Assembly: GCF_004366595.1 (NCBI RefSeq)
Contig: NZ_SORE01000009.1
Span: 124,001-188,000 of the forward strand
Direction: 5' to 3'
Length of the DNA: 64,000 nt
Origin: Paraburkholderia rhizosphaerae
GTDB lineage: Bacteria; Pseudomonadota; Gammaproteobacteria; Burkholderiales; Burkholderiaceae
Shown: piece by piece, positions 45,917 through 53,844 of the stretch
Position numbering within the stretch: the first letter of the stretch is position 1
Layout of the letters: every line of letters begins with the position of its first letter
Translations under genes and position numbers: made by a program
The notes under the pieces: generated by a model
The model's input: only the letters and a program-made list of their open reading frames with translations
Database searches by the model: none
What the model was told of the DNA's origin: nothing

Positions 45917-47188
45917 TCAGGACGCCGGCTTCTGCTTGACGCTGCCGGCGACCAGATCGAAGCGGAACAGCCGGCATTCGAGTGCGCCGTTGTAGAGCGG
46001 CGTCTTCGCCGATTCCCGCAGACGCAACTGGCCCGGCAGCTTGCGGTCGGACGTCAGGATAAACGCACGCCAGCCGGTGAAGCGCTGCTTGAGCGCGTCG
46101 CCGAGCGACTGGAAGAACTCGCTATCGGGCGTGTCGGCGTGCGTGCGCCGGAAGCCTTCGTCGCGCTCGTCGCGGCCGGTCGCGCGCATCTCGCCGCGCG
46201 GGCCGCGGCCGCGTACTTCAATACGCTCGCCATACGGCGGATTCGCAACCAGAATGCCGGGCTTGTCAGTAGGCGGCGTCATCCCGCGCGCATCGACCTG
46301 CTTGAGCGGCAGCGCTGAAAATCCGGCGCGTTCGAAATTCGCACGCGCTTTGTCGAGCATATCCCCGGAAATATCGCTGCCGAAGATCTGCAGGTCCGCG
46401 GTGCGGCTGGCTCGAGCAGCGCGCTTCGCGTCTTGCGCCGCGACCTTCAGCGTTTGCCATGCGCTGATGTCGTATTGCTTGAGCCGCTCGAAGCCGAAAC
46501 GCCGTTCGACGCCCGGCGCGACGTTCAGCGCGACCTGTGCCGCTTCGGCGAGAAACGTTCCGCTGCCACACATCGGGTCGTATAGCGGCGTGCCGGGCGT
46601 CCAGCCGGTCAGCCGCAGAATGCCTGCTGCCAGATTCTCGCGCAGCGGCGCCGCCCCTTTGTCGAGGCGCCAGCCACGCTTGAACAGCGGTTCGCCGGAA
46701 GTGTCGAGATAGAGCGTGCAGTCGGTCGCGGTCAGAAACGCGAACACGCGCACGTCGGGTGCGCCGGTGTCGATGCTGGGCCGCGCGCCACTCACATCGC
46801 GCAGGCGATCGCAGATTGCATCCTTCACACGCAGCGTCGCGAATTCGAGGCTGCGCAGCGGCGATTTGATCGCGGTGACGTCGACGCGCAGCGTTTCATT
46901 GGCGGAAAACCACTGCTCCCAGCGCTGCTCGAGCGCGAGTGCGTAGACGTCCTGCTCGTTGCGGTACGGACGCTGCGCGATCTTCAGCATCACGCGGCTG
47001 GCAATCCGCGAATGCAGATTTGCCGCCATGCCGGCTGCCCAGCCGCCGTGGAAATGCACGCCGCCGGGCACCTGATCGCCCGCCGTGAATGGCGCGCCAT
47101 TCAGATGCCGTGTGGCGATTTCAGCGAGTTCAGCGGCAAGCGCGGCTTCGAGACCACGGGGGCAGGGGACGAAAAAGTCGAAAGACAT
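45917..47188 (-). CDS. rlmL: THUMP-domain 23S rRNA methyltransferase (RlmL-like)
   Basis: A 423-residue SAM-dependent RNA guanine-N2 methyltransferase. It has an N-terminal ferredoxin-like/THUMP domain (FFVPCPRGLEAALAAEL; SRIASRVMLKIAQ), the SAM site YDPMCGSGTFLAEAA, and the catalytic NPPYGER. It matches the RlmL half of E. coli RlmKL (methylates G2445); no RlmK domain is fused. Between NPPYGER and the following helix is an Arg-rich insertion of about 25 residues (RGRGPRGEMRATGRDERDEG) not typical of the family. Position on the ribosome is inferred. Confidence 0.88.
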   Translation of the reverse strand: MSFDFFVPCPRGLEAALAAELAEIATRHLNGAPFTAGDQVPGGVHFHGGWAAGMAANLHSRIASRVMLKIAQRPYRNEQDVYALALEQRWEQWFSANETLRVDVTAIKSPLRSLEFATLRVKDAICDRLRDVSGARPSIDTGAPDVRVFAFLTATDCTLYLDTSGEPLFKRGWRLDKGAAPLRENLAAGILRLTGWTPGTPLYDPMCGSGTFLAEAAQVALNVAPGVERRFGFERLKQYDISAWQTLKVAAQDAKRAARASRTADLQIFGSDISGDMLDKARANFERAGFSALPLKQVDARGMTPPTDKPGILVANPPYGERIEVRGRGPRGEMRATGRDERDEGFRRTHADTPDSEFFQSLGDALKQRFTGWRAFILTSDRKLPGQLRLRESAKTPLYNGALECRLFRFDLVAGSVKQKPAS

Positions 47189-47393
47189 GGGGCGGGGCCG
47201 CAGGGCGTTGGACGCGTTCAGCGTGGTGGGTCAGGCTTGGAATAAGCCGCCATTGTACGCGGTCGTGGCTGGGGCTCCCTCCGGGCGCCTCGGCCGTTTC
47301 GCATGAACCGCGATGGATGAGCGCCGCGCGGGACGGCGTGTCGGCGGCGCATCGATCGCCGCGCACTCGCCGTGCCGCGTCGTCGCGATCGTA

Positions 47394-48131
47394 TTAGCTA
47401 CCGGCGCCCGTCTTGGGCGCAACAGGTATCACGGGCAGCGCGGCTTTGGAAGCCGCCGGACAGGTGAGCGCGGCGCCGCGCGCCGGGCTCGCGGCGAGCG
47501 TGCGCACTGCGTCGGAGATCCCGGTCGAAATCTGCTGAACCGCGCGCTGGTGCCCGGCTGCCAGTGCATCGAAACCGTCGCCCACTGGCACGTTCGCGAT
47601 GCTGCGGCAGGTCAGCAGCGCGTCCGTGCGCACCGAGCGCACGCTCCATACCGCGTCGATCAGCGCATGCGAGTCAGGCCACGATTCGAAACGCTGCACG
47701 TTGACCTTCACGCGATAAACCGGCACGCGGTCCGGGTACGGCGTACCGAACACGTCGATTGTGCCGAGTTGCCGCGTTAGCGAGTTCGACAGCGCGCGGC
47801 GGATTTCGTCGCCCGGCAGCGAGGCCCAGCGTTCCTGCTCGAGCACGCGCACCTGCGTGTCGCCGGTTTGCACGACAAACTGGTTTTTCGCGACTTGCGG
47901 CGGCACGTCGACCGGCGCGACTTCGATCAGAAACGCCGGATTCGCGACGGCGGCGGCGCTTGCCGCCGACGTCTCGCCGGTGCTCAGCGTATAAAACCGG
48001 CTCGCCGGCGACGAGCACGCGGCCAGCGCCAGCGCGAGCGCGCACAACGCACCGGCCGCAGCCGTTTTGCCGGATGCCGTCAGCGCGCCGCGCGGCGCAC
48101 GCAACGAACGGGTGAGCCACGCGAACGTCAT
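47394..48131 (-). CDS. pqiC: PqiC-family outer-membrane lipoprotein
   Basis: A 245-residue lipoprotein with a lipobox ending at Cys39 (LALALAACSS), the site of lipid attachment. The rest matches the PqiC/ABC-type transport auxiliary family (FYTLSTGE; VAPVDVPPQVAKNQFVVQTGDTQVRVLEQERWASLPGDEI). It anchors the PqiB needle to the outer membrane in the Pqi lipid-transport system. Its ATG overlaps the pqiB stop. The ~40-residue region before the lipobox Cys is long; a later start could shorten the signal peptide. Confidence 0.88.
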   Translation of the reverse strand: MTFAWLTRSLRAPRGALTASGKTAAAGALCALALALAACSSPASRFYTLSTGETSAASAAAVANPAFLIEVAPVDVPPQVAKNQFVVQTGDTQVRVLEQERWASLPGDEIRRALSNSLTRQLGTIDVFGTPYPDRVPVYRVKVNVQRFESWPDSHALIDAVWSVRSVRTDALLTCRSIANVPVGDGFDALAAGHQRAVQQISTGISDAVRTLAASPARGAALTCPAASKAALPVIPVAPKTGAGS

Positions 48132-49768
48132 GGTTTATCTCCTTGTTTTCCGCGCACGAGCGATTCGGGATGGCGCTCGAGATAGTCGGCCAGCGCGTTC
48201 AGCGACTGCAGCGTGCGGGTCAGCTCCTGCAGCGCCTGATGGATATCGGACTGCATCGGCGAATCCTGCTGCAGCGTCGCCTGCGCCGAGCCGAACGTTT
48301 GCTTCGCCGCGGTGAGCGTGTCGCGTGCCTGCGGCAGCACCTCGGTGTCGAGTTGCGAGAACAGCTTGTCGGCGTGCGTGAGCGCGGTGTTCAGATTCAT
48401 GCCGATCTGGTCGAACGGCACCTTGTCGAGCTTCTTCGCGATATCCGCGATCTGCAGCTGCAGTTCGTCGAGCGTGTTCGGGATCGTCGGCAGCTCGAGC
48501 GGCTCGTGCGCCATGTCGACATTCACCTTGCCCGCGTTCGGGAACATGTCGAGCGCGATATACAACTGGCCGGTGATCAGATTGCCGGTGCGCAACTGGC
48601 CGCGCAGACCATGCTGGACGAGCGCCTGCAGCAGCTCGTTGCTCGACTTCGTGCCGGGTGCCGGCAACGCTTCGCGGGTGCGTCTGCGCAAGCGGTCCGG
48701 ATACAGGTTCATCGTCACCGGCATCGTGAAGTTGCGCGCCTTCGGATCGTATTCGACGCCGATGCTCGTCACCTGGCCGAGCACAATGCCGCGGAAGTCC
48801 ACCTGCGCGCCGACCGACAGTCCGCGCAGCGACTGGTTGAAGTTCATCACGACGCGCACCGGTTCGCCGTCCGGCTCACGCATTGCATCGGTCTGGTCGT
48901 CGGCAAGGCGGAACGTCATGTTGTTCGGCGCCTGCACGCCGACCGCCTGGCCAGGCGGCGACTGGAACGCAAGACCGCCGACAATCACGGTCGCGAGCGA
49001 CTGCGTATTGAGCTTGAAACCGCTCGAATCGAGCCGCAGGTCGACGCCGCTCGCATGCCACCAGCGCGAGTTGCTGCCGACGTATTGATCGAACGGCGCG
49101 CTGACGAACACCTGCACCGTCACGCCGGTGCCGTCCTTGTCAAGCGAAAAGCCGGTGACCTGGCCGACCTGCACGCGCCGGTAAAACACCGGCGAGCCGA
49201 TATCGATCGAGCCGAGCGATTCGCCACGCAATGTGAACTGTCGCCCCTTCTGGTCGGAGGTGACCGCCGGCGGCGTTTCGAGGCCGACGAATTCGGTTTG
49301 GGTTTCGGTCGATCGCCCGCCGTCGACGCCGATATACGAACCCGATAGCAGCGTACTCAGACCGGTCACGCCGCTCGCGCCGATACGCGGCCGTACGACC
49401 CAGAAACGGCTGTCTTTCACCGCAAAGTCTTCGGCTTCCTTCGACAACTGCACATACACCAGCACGCGCGAATGGTTGTTCGCGAGCTTGATGGTCTTCA
49501 CGAAGCCAATGTCGACGTCCTTGTACTTCACCTTCGTCTTGCCTGGCTCGAGCCCTTCCGCGCTGGTGAAGCTGATCGTGATGGTCGGGCCGCGCTCGTA
49601 GATCGACTGAACCACCAGTGCGACGCCGATTAGCGCGGCGATCAGCGGAATCACCCACACGAGCGACGGCAGCCAGCGGCGGCGCGCGTCGATTTCGGGC
49701 TCGGGTACGTCCGGTCCGGGCGGATCGTGGCGCGGCGCATCGGGCGTCGGGTCTTGTGGACGATTCAT
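48128..49768 (-). CDS. pqiB: PqiB, MCE-domain lipid-transport protein
   Basis: A 546-residue periplasm-spanning protein with one N-terminal membrane helix (WVIPLIAALIGVALVVQSIY) and three MCE/MlaD domains: ITISFTSAEGLEPGKTKVKYKDVDIGFV, FTLRGESLGSIDIGSPVFYRRVQVGQV, and VRVVMNFNQSLRGLSVGAQVDFRGIVLGQV. A C-terminal helical region (ALTHADKLFSQLDTEVLPQARDTL) forms the needle in E. coli PqiB. It bridges inner and outer membranes for phospholipid movement. It overlaps pqiA upstream and pqiC downstream. Confidence 0.93.
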   Translation of the reverse strand: MNRPQDPTPDAPRHDPPGPDVPEPEIDARRRWLPSLVWVIPLIAALIGVALVVQSIYERGPTITISFTSAEGLEPGKTKVKYKDVDIGFVKTIKLANNHSRVLVYVQLSKEAEDFAVKDSRFWVVRPRIGASGVTGLSTLLSGSYIGVDGGRSTETQTEFVGLETPPAVTSDQKGRQFTLRGESLGSIDIGSPVFYRRVQVGQVTGFSLDKDGTGVTVQVFVSAPFDQYVGSNSRWWHASGVDLRLDSSGFKLNTQSLATVIVGGLAFQSPPGQAVGVQAPNNMTFRLADDQTDAMREPDGEPVRVVMNFNQSLRGLSVGAQVDFRGIVLGQVTSIGVEYDPKARNFTMPVTMNLYPDRLRRRTREALPAPGTKSSNELLQALVQHGLRGQLRTGNLITGQLYIALDMFPNAGKVNVDMAHEPLELPTIPNTLDELQLQIADIAKKLDKVPFDQIGMNLNTALTHADKLFSQLDTEVLPQARDTLTAAKQTFGSAQATLQQDSPMQSDIHQALQELTRTLQSLNALADYLERHPESLVRGKQGDKP

Positions 49769-50466
49769 GGGTGCGGGTCCTGGGAAGGAGAGGTGGTGCT
49801 ATCCGTGTTGGGTGCGGGTTCCCGGCGACGTGGCGGCGGACCGGTGTCGATGTTGTCCCAGATCAGCCGTGGGTCGAATTGCATCGAGGCGAGCATCGTC
49901 AGAATGACGACCGAGCCGAACGCGAGTGCGCCGGGGCCCGCGGTAATTTCGGCAAGCGACTTGAAGCGGACCAGCGCGACGGTCATCGTGACGACGAAAA
50001 TATCGAGCATCGACCAGCGGCCGATCCGCTCGACGATCCGGTAGAGGGCGGTGCGCTCGTGCGGCCGCCAGCGCGAGCGGCGCTGCGCGGTGATCGTTAG
50101 CAGCGCGAGCACGGTGAGCTTCATCATCGGCACGAGAATGCTCGCGACGAACACGATGACTGCGAGCGGCCAGTCGCCGGACGTCCAGAAGTAGACGACG
50201 CCGCTCATGATCGTGTCGTTCTCGGTGCCGACCAGCGATGTCGTGTGCAGCACAGGCAGCAGGTTCGCTGGGATGTACAGCACCGCGGCGGCGATCAGCA
50301 GCGCCCACGTGCGCATCAGGCTGTCCGGATTGCGCCGGTGCATCGCGGCGCCGCAGCGTTCGCAGCGCTGCGGCGCGCCGTTTGGTTGCGCGCGCACGCG
50401 TCGCTGCACGCGTGCGCATGCATGACAAGCGATCAAACCGGCGCGCGAGGCCGTCAGGTATTTCAT
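49765..50466 (-). CDS. pqiA: PqiA-family membrane protein, second copy
   Basis: A 233-residue inner-membrane protein equal to one of the two PqiA domains joined in E. coli PqiA (~417 residues). It has a zinc-ribbon-like start (CHACARVQRR...CERCGAAMHRR) and four hydrophobic helices (WALLIAAAVLYIPANLLPVL; LAVIVFVASILVPMMKLTVLALL; MLDIFVVTMTVALV; GALAFGSVVILTMLASM). It lies seven bases after the first copy and overlaps pqiB. Confidence 0.9.
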   Translation of the reverse strand: MKYLTASRAGLIACHACARVQRRVRAQPNGAPQRCERCGAAMHRRNPDSLMRTWALLIAAAVLYIPANLLPVLHTTSLVGTENDTIMSGVVYFWTSGDWPLAVIVFVASILVPMMKLTVLALLTITAQRRSRWRPHERTALYRIVERIGRWSMLDIFVVTMTVALVRFKSLAEITAGPGALAFGSVVILTMLASMQFDPRLIWDNIDTGPPPRRREPAPNTDSTTSPSQDPHP

Positions 50467-50473
50467 CGGACGG

Positions 50474-51160
50474 TCATCCCTGACGCGGCGCGGTGCCGCT
50501 CGCCGGCGGTTGCGTGGTGCTTTGCGTACGGCGCCGGGTTTGACGTGTCCTGTGCTTTGTCAGCGTATCGGCGATGTCCCACAGCGTGCGCGGCTCGAAG
50601 GTGACGACGACCGCGAACATCAGTGTCAGCGCGCCGAAAGCAAACAGCGCGGCTTCCGGGATCACGCGCGCAAGGCTGGTCATTTTGACGATCGTGACCA
50701 GTACGCCGAGCATGAATACTTCGATCATGCCCCACGGCCGGACGAACTGGATCGCGCGCATCACCTGATGGAACGCGGGCGGCACGAAGCCCGCCCGCAC
50801 CGACAGCAGCACGTACAGCAATGCGACAAGTTCGATCAGAGGAAAGAGCATCGTCGAGCAGAACACCATCACGGCCACGATCTGCATGTCTTCGGACCAC
50901 AGCACCTGGAGCGCGCCAAAAAGGCTTGTTTGCGACGTGATGCCGTTGGTGTTCAGTTCGAGAATCGGAAACCCTTGCGCGATCAGGAAAGTGATCAGTG
51001 CGGCAACTGTCATCGCGCAGATCGGATCGAGCCTTCCGGATGTGCTGCCGTATAGCACCGCCTTGCAGCGCGGACAACGCGCGAGGCGCCGGCGGCCCAG
51101 GCGCGGCTTCTGAAACAGCGCATCGCAGTCGTGGCAGGCAATCAGGCGGTCTTGTTCCAT
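50474..51160 (-). CDS. pqiA: PqiA-family membrane protein, first copy
   Basis: The 228-residue first PqiA-type domain: zinc ribbon CHDCDALF...CPRCKAVLYG, then hydrophobic helices (ICAMTVAALITFLIAQGFPILELN; MQIVAVMVFCSTMLFPLIELVALL; PWGMIEVFMLGVLVTIVKM). The start at 51160 (MEQDRLIACHDCD) is preferred over 51205 because the zinc ribbon begins there. With the next gene it makes a split PqiA. It heads the pqiA-pqiA-pqiB-pqiC operon; the E. coli homologue is induced by paraquat/SoxRS. Confidence 0.9.
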   Translation of the reverse strand: MEQDRLIACHDCDALFQKPRLGRRRLARCPRCKAVLYGSTSGRLDPICAMTVAALITFLIAQGFPILELNTNGITSQTSLFGALQVLWSEDMQIVAVMVFCSTMLFPLIELVALLYVLLSVRAGFVPPAFHQVMRAIQFVRPWGMIEVFMLGVLVTIVKMTSLARVIPEAALFAFGALTLMFAVVVTFEPRTLWDIADTLTKHRTRQTRRRTQSTTQPPASGTAPRQG

Positions 51161-51602
51161 GCAGGCAAGAAGCAAAACGTTAGAAGAAGCGGATTCGGCG
51201 ATCAATCGTCGTCGCGCATGGAGTCGGGCTGCTTACGCGCGCGGCGGCCAACGGTGAGGCTGGTGATAACAGCAGACGGAAAAATCCTGGCGACATAGTA
51301 TCAAACGCGCATTTCCGTCACCGGATAGGGTGCCGTCGTCACGATGTACCTGCTTTCCCGCGTTGCTGGCCGATTGGCATGCTCGACGAATGTTCGCTGG
51401 CGTTGAGCTCGAGCGGGACCAGCAAGATCCGGACCGCTGCGTCCGCATTTACTCCGACGGCTTGCGTCGATGGGCGGCGGGTGGAGTAGCATGGCGTCGA
51501 TGGTTCAGGCCGCACGCGATGCGACGTGCATCGACGGGAATAACGCAAGCGGCCGCGCCGTTTAACACACACAATCGCGATTCCCTGCACGGGAGGCCTG
51601 TG
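51161..51602. other. 442-base divergent region between pqi and cybB operons
   Basis: No convincing gene: the open frame upstream of cybB (from 51330) is not protein-like. A possible ECF promoter lies at 51537-51565. A 9-base direct repeat, GCGTCGATG, occurs near 51463 and 51504. No sigma70 pair was found for the pqi side. Confidence 0.55.
51537..51565 (+). promoter_or_regulatory. Candidate ECF-sigma promoter of cybB-yceI-yceI
   Basis: GGAATAA (51537-51543), spacer of 16, then GTTTAA (51560-51565). The purine-rich GGAA-type -35 and 16-base spacing are typical of extracytoplasmic-function sigma factors. It is 38 bases before the cybB start. The sigma factor is not encoded here. Confidence 0.4.
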
Positions 51603-52172
51603 ATGGCGCATCTCTCGTCGTTTGCCGCGCGTGATGCAGGTCTGCGCTATACGCGCACGGCCATCGCTTTTCACTGGCTGGTCGCGTTGCTGATCATCTG
51701 CGGTTTTTTGCTCGGCTGGGTGATGACCAACATCCCCGGCTTTACGCCGACCAAGCTCCGTTACTTTTCGTGGCATAAATGGATCGGCGTCACGGTGTTC
51801 GCGCTGGTCGTGCTGCGCATCCCGTGGCGCGCCACTCACGCCGCGCCGCCGCTGCCTGCAGGCATGTCCGGCTGGCAGCGTGCGGCCGCTCAGTACACGC
51901 ACCTCGCGTTATACGTGCTGATGGTGTTGATTCCGGTGTCCGGCTATCTGTATAGCCTCGCGGCCAACGTGCCGGTCGTCTATCTCGGGTTGGTGCCGCT
52001 GCCGCGGCTGATTGCCCCGGACCCGGTGCTCAAGGTCGTGCTGAAGAACGTGCATATCGCGCTTAACTACACGCTGCTCGTGCTGTTCGTGCTGCATGTC
52101 GCCGCGGCGCTCAAGCATCAATGGGTTGATCGCGACGGACTGCTGTCGAGGATGATTCCGTTCATCAAATAA
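51603..52172 (+). CDS. cybB: Cytochrome b561 family protein
   Basis: A 189-residue di-haem inner-membrane cytochrome. Four membrane helices carry the candidate haem ligands: His in AIAFHWLVALLIICG, FSWHKWIGVTVF, YTHLALYVLMV, and the last helix LLVLFVLHVAAALKHQ. Such proteins pass electrons from quinol, and CybB can detoxify superoxide. The ATG at 51603 has GGGAGG seven bases upstream. Two yceI genes follow at 8- and 59-base distances, a common trio. Confidence 0.93.
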   Translation: MAHLSSFAARDAGLRYTRTAIAFHWLVALLIICGFLLGWVMTNIPGFTPTKLRYFSWHKWIGVTVFALVVLRIPWRATHAAPPLPAGMSGWQRAAAQYTHLALYVLMVLIPVSGYLYSLAANVPVVYLGLVPLPRLIAPDPVLKVVLKNVHIALNYTLLVLFVLHVAAALKHQWVDRDGLLSRMIPFIK

Positions 52173-52180
52173 GGATAACC

Positions 52181-52765
52181 ATGAAAGCTTGTGCGCAACG
52201 GTTAGGGCTTCAGGTATCGACCGCGAGGGTTATCGTCGCCGCTTTGGCGCTCGCGCTATCGGCCACCGATGCGTTCGCGCAGATCGACGCCGCGCATAGC
52301 ACGATCACCGCGACCTCGAAGCAGATGAACGTGCCTGTCGAAGGCAAGTTCACGCGGTTTTCCGCGCAGCTCGCGTTCGACGCCGCGAAGCCGGCGGCAG
52401 GCAGCGCGCAGGTCAATGTCGACATGACGAGCTACGACCTCGGCGACGATACCTATAACGAAGAGGTGCGCGGCAAGGACTGGTTCGATGCGAAAACCTA
52501 CCCGAACGCGACCTTTGTTTCGAGCGCGATCGCACCGGCCGGTACGGACATGTTCAACGTGACCGGCAAGCTGACGATCAAAGGCAAGTCGCAGACGGTG
52601 GTGGTGCCGGTGACGGTGGCCACGCAAGGTGCCGCGCATACGTTCGACGGGTCGCTGACGATCAAACGCTCGCAGTTCGACGTCGGCCTCGGCGAATGGA
52701 AAGACACGTCGGTGGTCGCCGACGATGTCGTGATCCGGTTTCATCTGGTAGGGGCGGGAAAGTAG
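52181..52765 (+). CDS. YceI family periplasmic protein (first)
   Basis: A 194-residue secreted lipocalin-like protein of the YceI family, which binds polyisoprenoid lipids. Signal peptide likely cut after Ala33 (AFA/QID). The fold is shown by DAAHSTITATSKQMNVPVEG, DMTSYDLGDDTYNEEVRGKDWFDAKTYP and NVTGKLTIKGKSQTVVVPV. A possible role is binding a quinone-like lipid for the neighbouring b561; this is inferred. Closely spaced after cybB. Confidence 0.9.
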   Translation: MKACAQRLGLQVSTARVIVAALALALSATDAFAQIDAAHSTITATSKQMNVPVEGKFTRFSAQLAFDAAKPAAGSAQVNVDMTSYDLGDDTYNEEVRGKDWFDAKTYPNATFVSSAIAPAGTDMFNVTGKLTIKGKSQTVVVPVTVATQGAAHTFDGSLTIKRSQFDVGLGEWKDTSVVADDVVIRFHLVGAGK

Positions 52766-52824
52766 CGCAGGCGGTCAGCACCGGTGCGTAACGGCGCACC
52801 GTATCAACCATAAAGGAGAACAAG

Positions 52825-53406
52825 GTGAGGAAGACACTTCTGGCCGCCGCGGCGGCGCTCGCGGCATTCGTTTCGATTGACGCAACGGCCGCTTCCGATA
52901 CATATCAGCTCGATCCGAACCACACGTTTCCGAGCTTTGAGACCGATCACATGGGTGGCCTGTCGGTATGGCGAGGCAAATTCACGAAGTCGTCGGGTAC
53001 CGTGACCGTCGATCGCGCGGCAAAGACAGGCACCGTCGATGTAACGATCGATACGTCGTCGGTGCAAACCGGCAACCCGAAGCTCGATGAACATGTGCGC
53101 TCGGACGATATGCTCGATGTCGCGAAGTATCCGACGGCCGTCTACAAAGGCACGCAGATTCGCTTCGACGGAGACAGGCCAGTCGAAGTGATCGGCGACC
53201 TGACGCTGCACGGCGTGACGAAACCGCTGAACCTGCAGGTCGTTTCGTTCAAGTGCATGCAGCACCCGATGCTCAAGCGCGAAGTGTGCGGCGTCGACGC
53301 AACCGCGAAGTTCGATCGCTCGGACTATGGGATCAATATCGGACAGAAGCAGGGGTTCAATATGGGGACCGTGCTGCATATCCAGGCGGAGGGGATCAAG
53401 CAGTAG
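52825..53406 (+). CDS. YceI family periplasmic protein (second)
   Basis: A 193-residue YceI protein starting at GTG (52825-52827) with AAAGGAG upstream; no ATG is available near the signal peptide. Signal likely cut after Ala22 (ATA/ASD). Motifs: [69 protein letters not shown], and [24 protein letters not shown]. It is closer to E. coli YceI than its neighbour is. Last gene of the cybB operon. Confidence 0.92.
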   Translation: MRKTLLAAAAALAAFVSIDATAASDTYQLDPNHTFPSFETDHMGGLSVWRGKFTKSSGTVTVDRAAKTGTVDVTIDTSSVQTGNPKLDEHVRSDDMLDVAKYPTAVYKGTQIRFDGDRPVEVIGDLTLHGVTKPLNLQVVSFKCMQHPMLKREVCGVDATAKFDRSDYGINIGQKQGFNMGTVLHIQAEGIKQ

Positions 53407-53844
53407 CGCGGTGCGTTATCCATCATGGTGCAATTGTCTTGCACAGCGGCTGACTCGTCACCGTGTGCGTTCCGTCGCGTGCGCGAGCTATAGCCAGGTG
53501 CGCATCGGATTTCCTGGATCAACATTCCGCAGTGCGCGGTTGCGCTGGTATTCGACCTCCTGAATGGCTTTCACGATGCAGTGAACTCGGGCGCGAGGGT
53601 CATGTCGACCTGCGCGTCCGAACTGCGACTTTCAATGTTGCTGCATCGCACCATCGCCTGCACACCCGATGTCGAAACGATTCCAATGCGCGGTTATTGG
53701 TGATTGGCTTCGAGGATTTCGTTGACAGCAAACATGGATTTGCGGAGTTCATCTTCTATATTGAAATCGATCCGAATAACTGGATTTATCGATTGACACC
53801 GGTTATTTAACGATTCGCGCGATTTAATCTGATGCGGAGCAGCG
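53407..53844. other. 438-base region before the rhs gene, becoming AT-rich
   Basis: No supported gene. From about 53690 the base composition drops clearly below that of the flanking core genes, marking the edge of the accessory insert. An open frame 53463-53810 ends in a protein-like stretch (GFEDFVDSKHGFAEFIFYIE) that might be a remnant, but no start or family is recognisable. TTGACA boxes at about 53720 and 53794 lack matching -10 boxes. Confidence 0.5.

Noticed and set aside
53463..53810. Small open frame upstream of rhs as a possible immunity gene
   Set aside because: Only its last ~35 residues look protein-like; the first part is Arg/Cys-rich noise and there is no ribosome site. It is kept only as a possible remnant.
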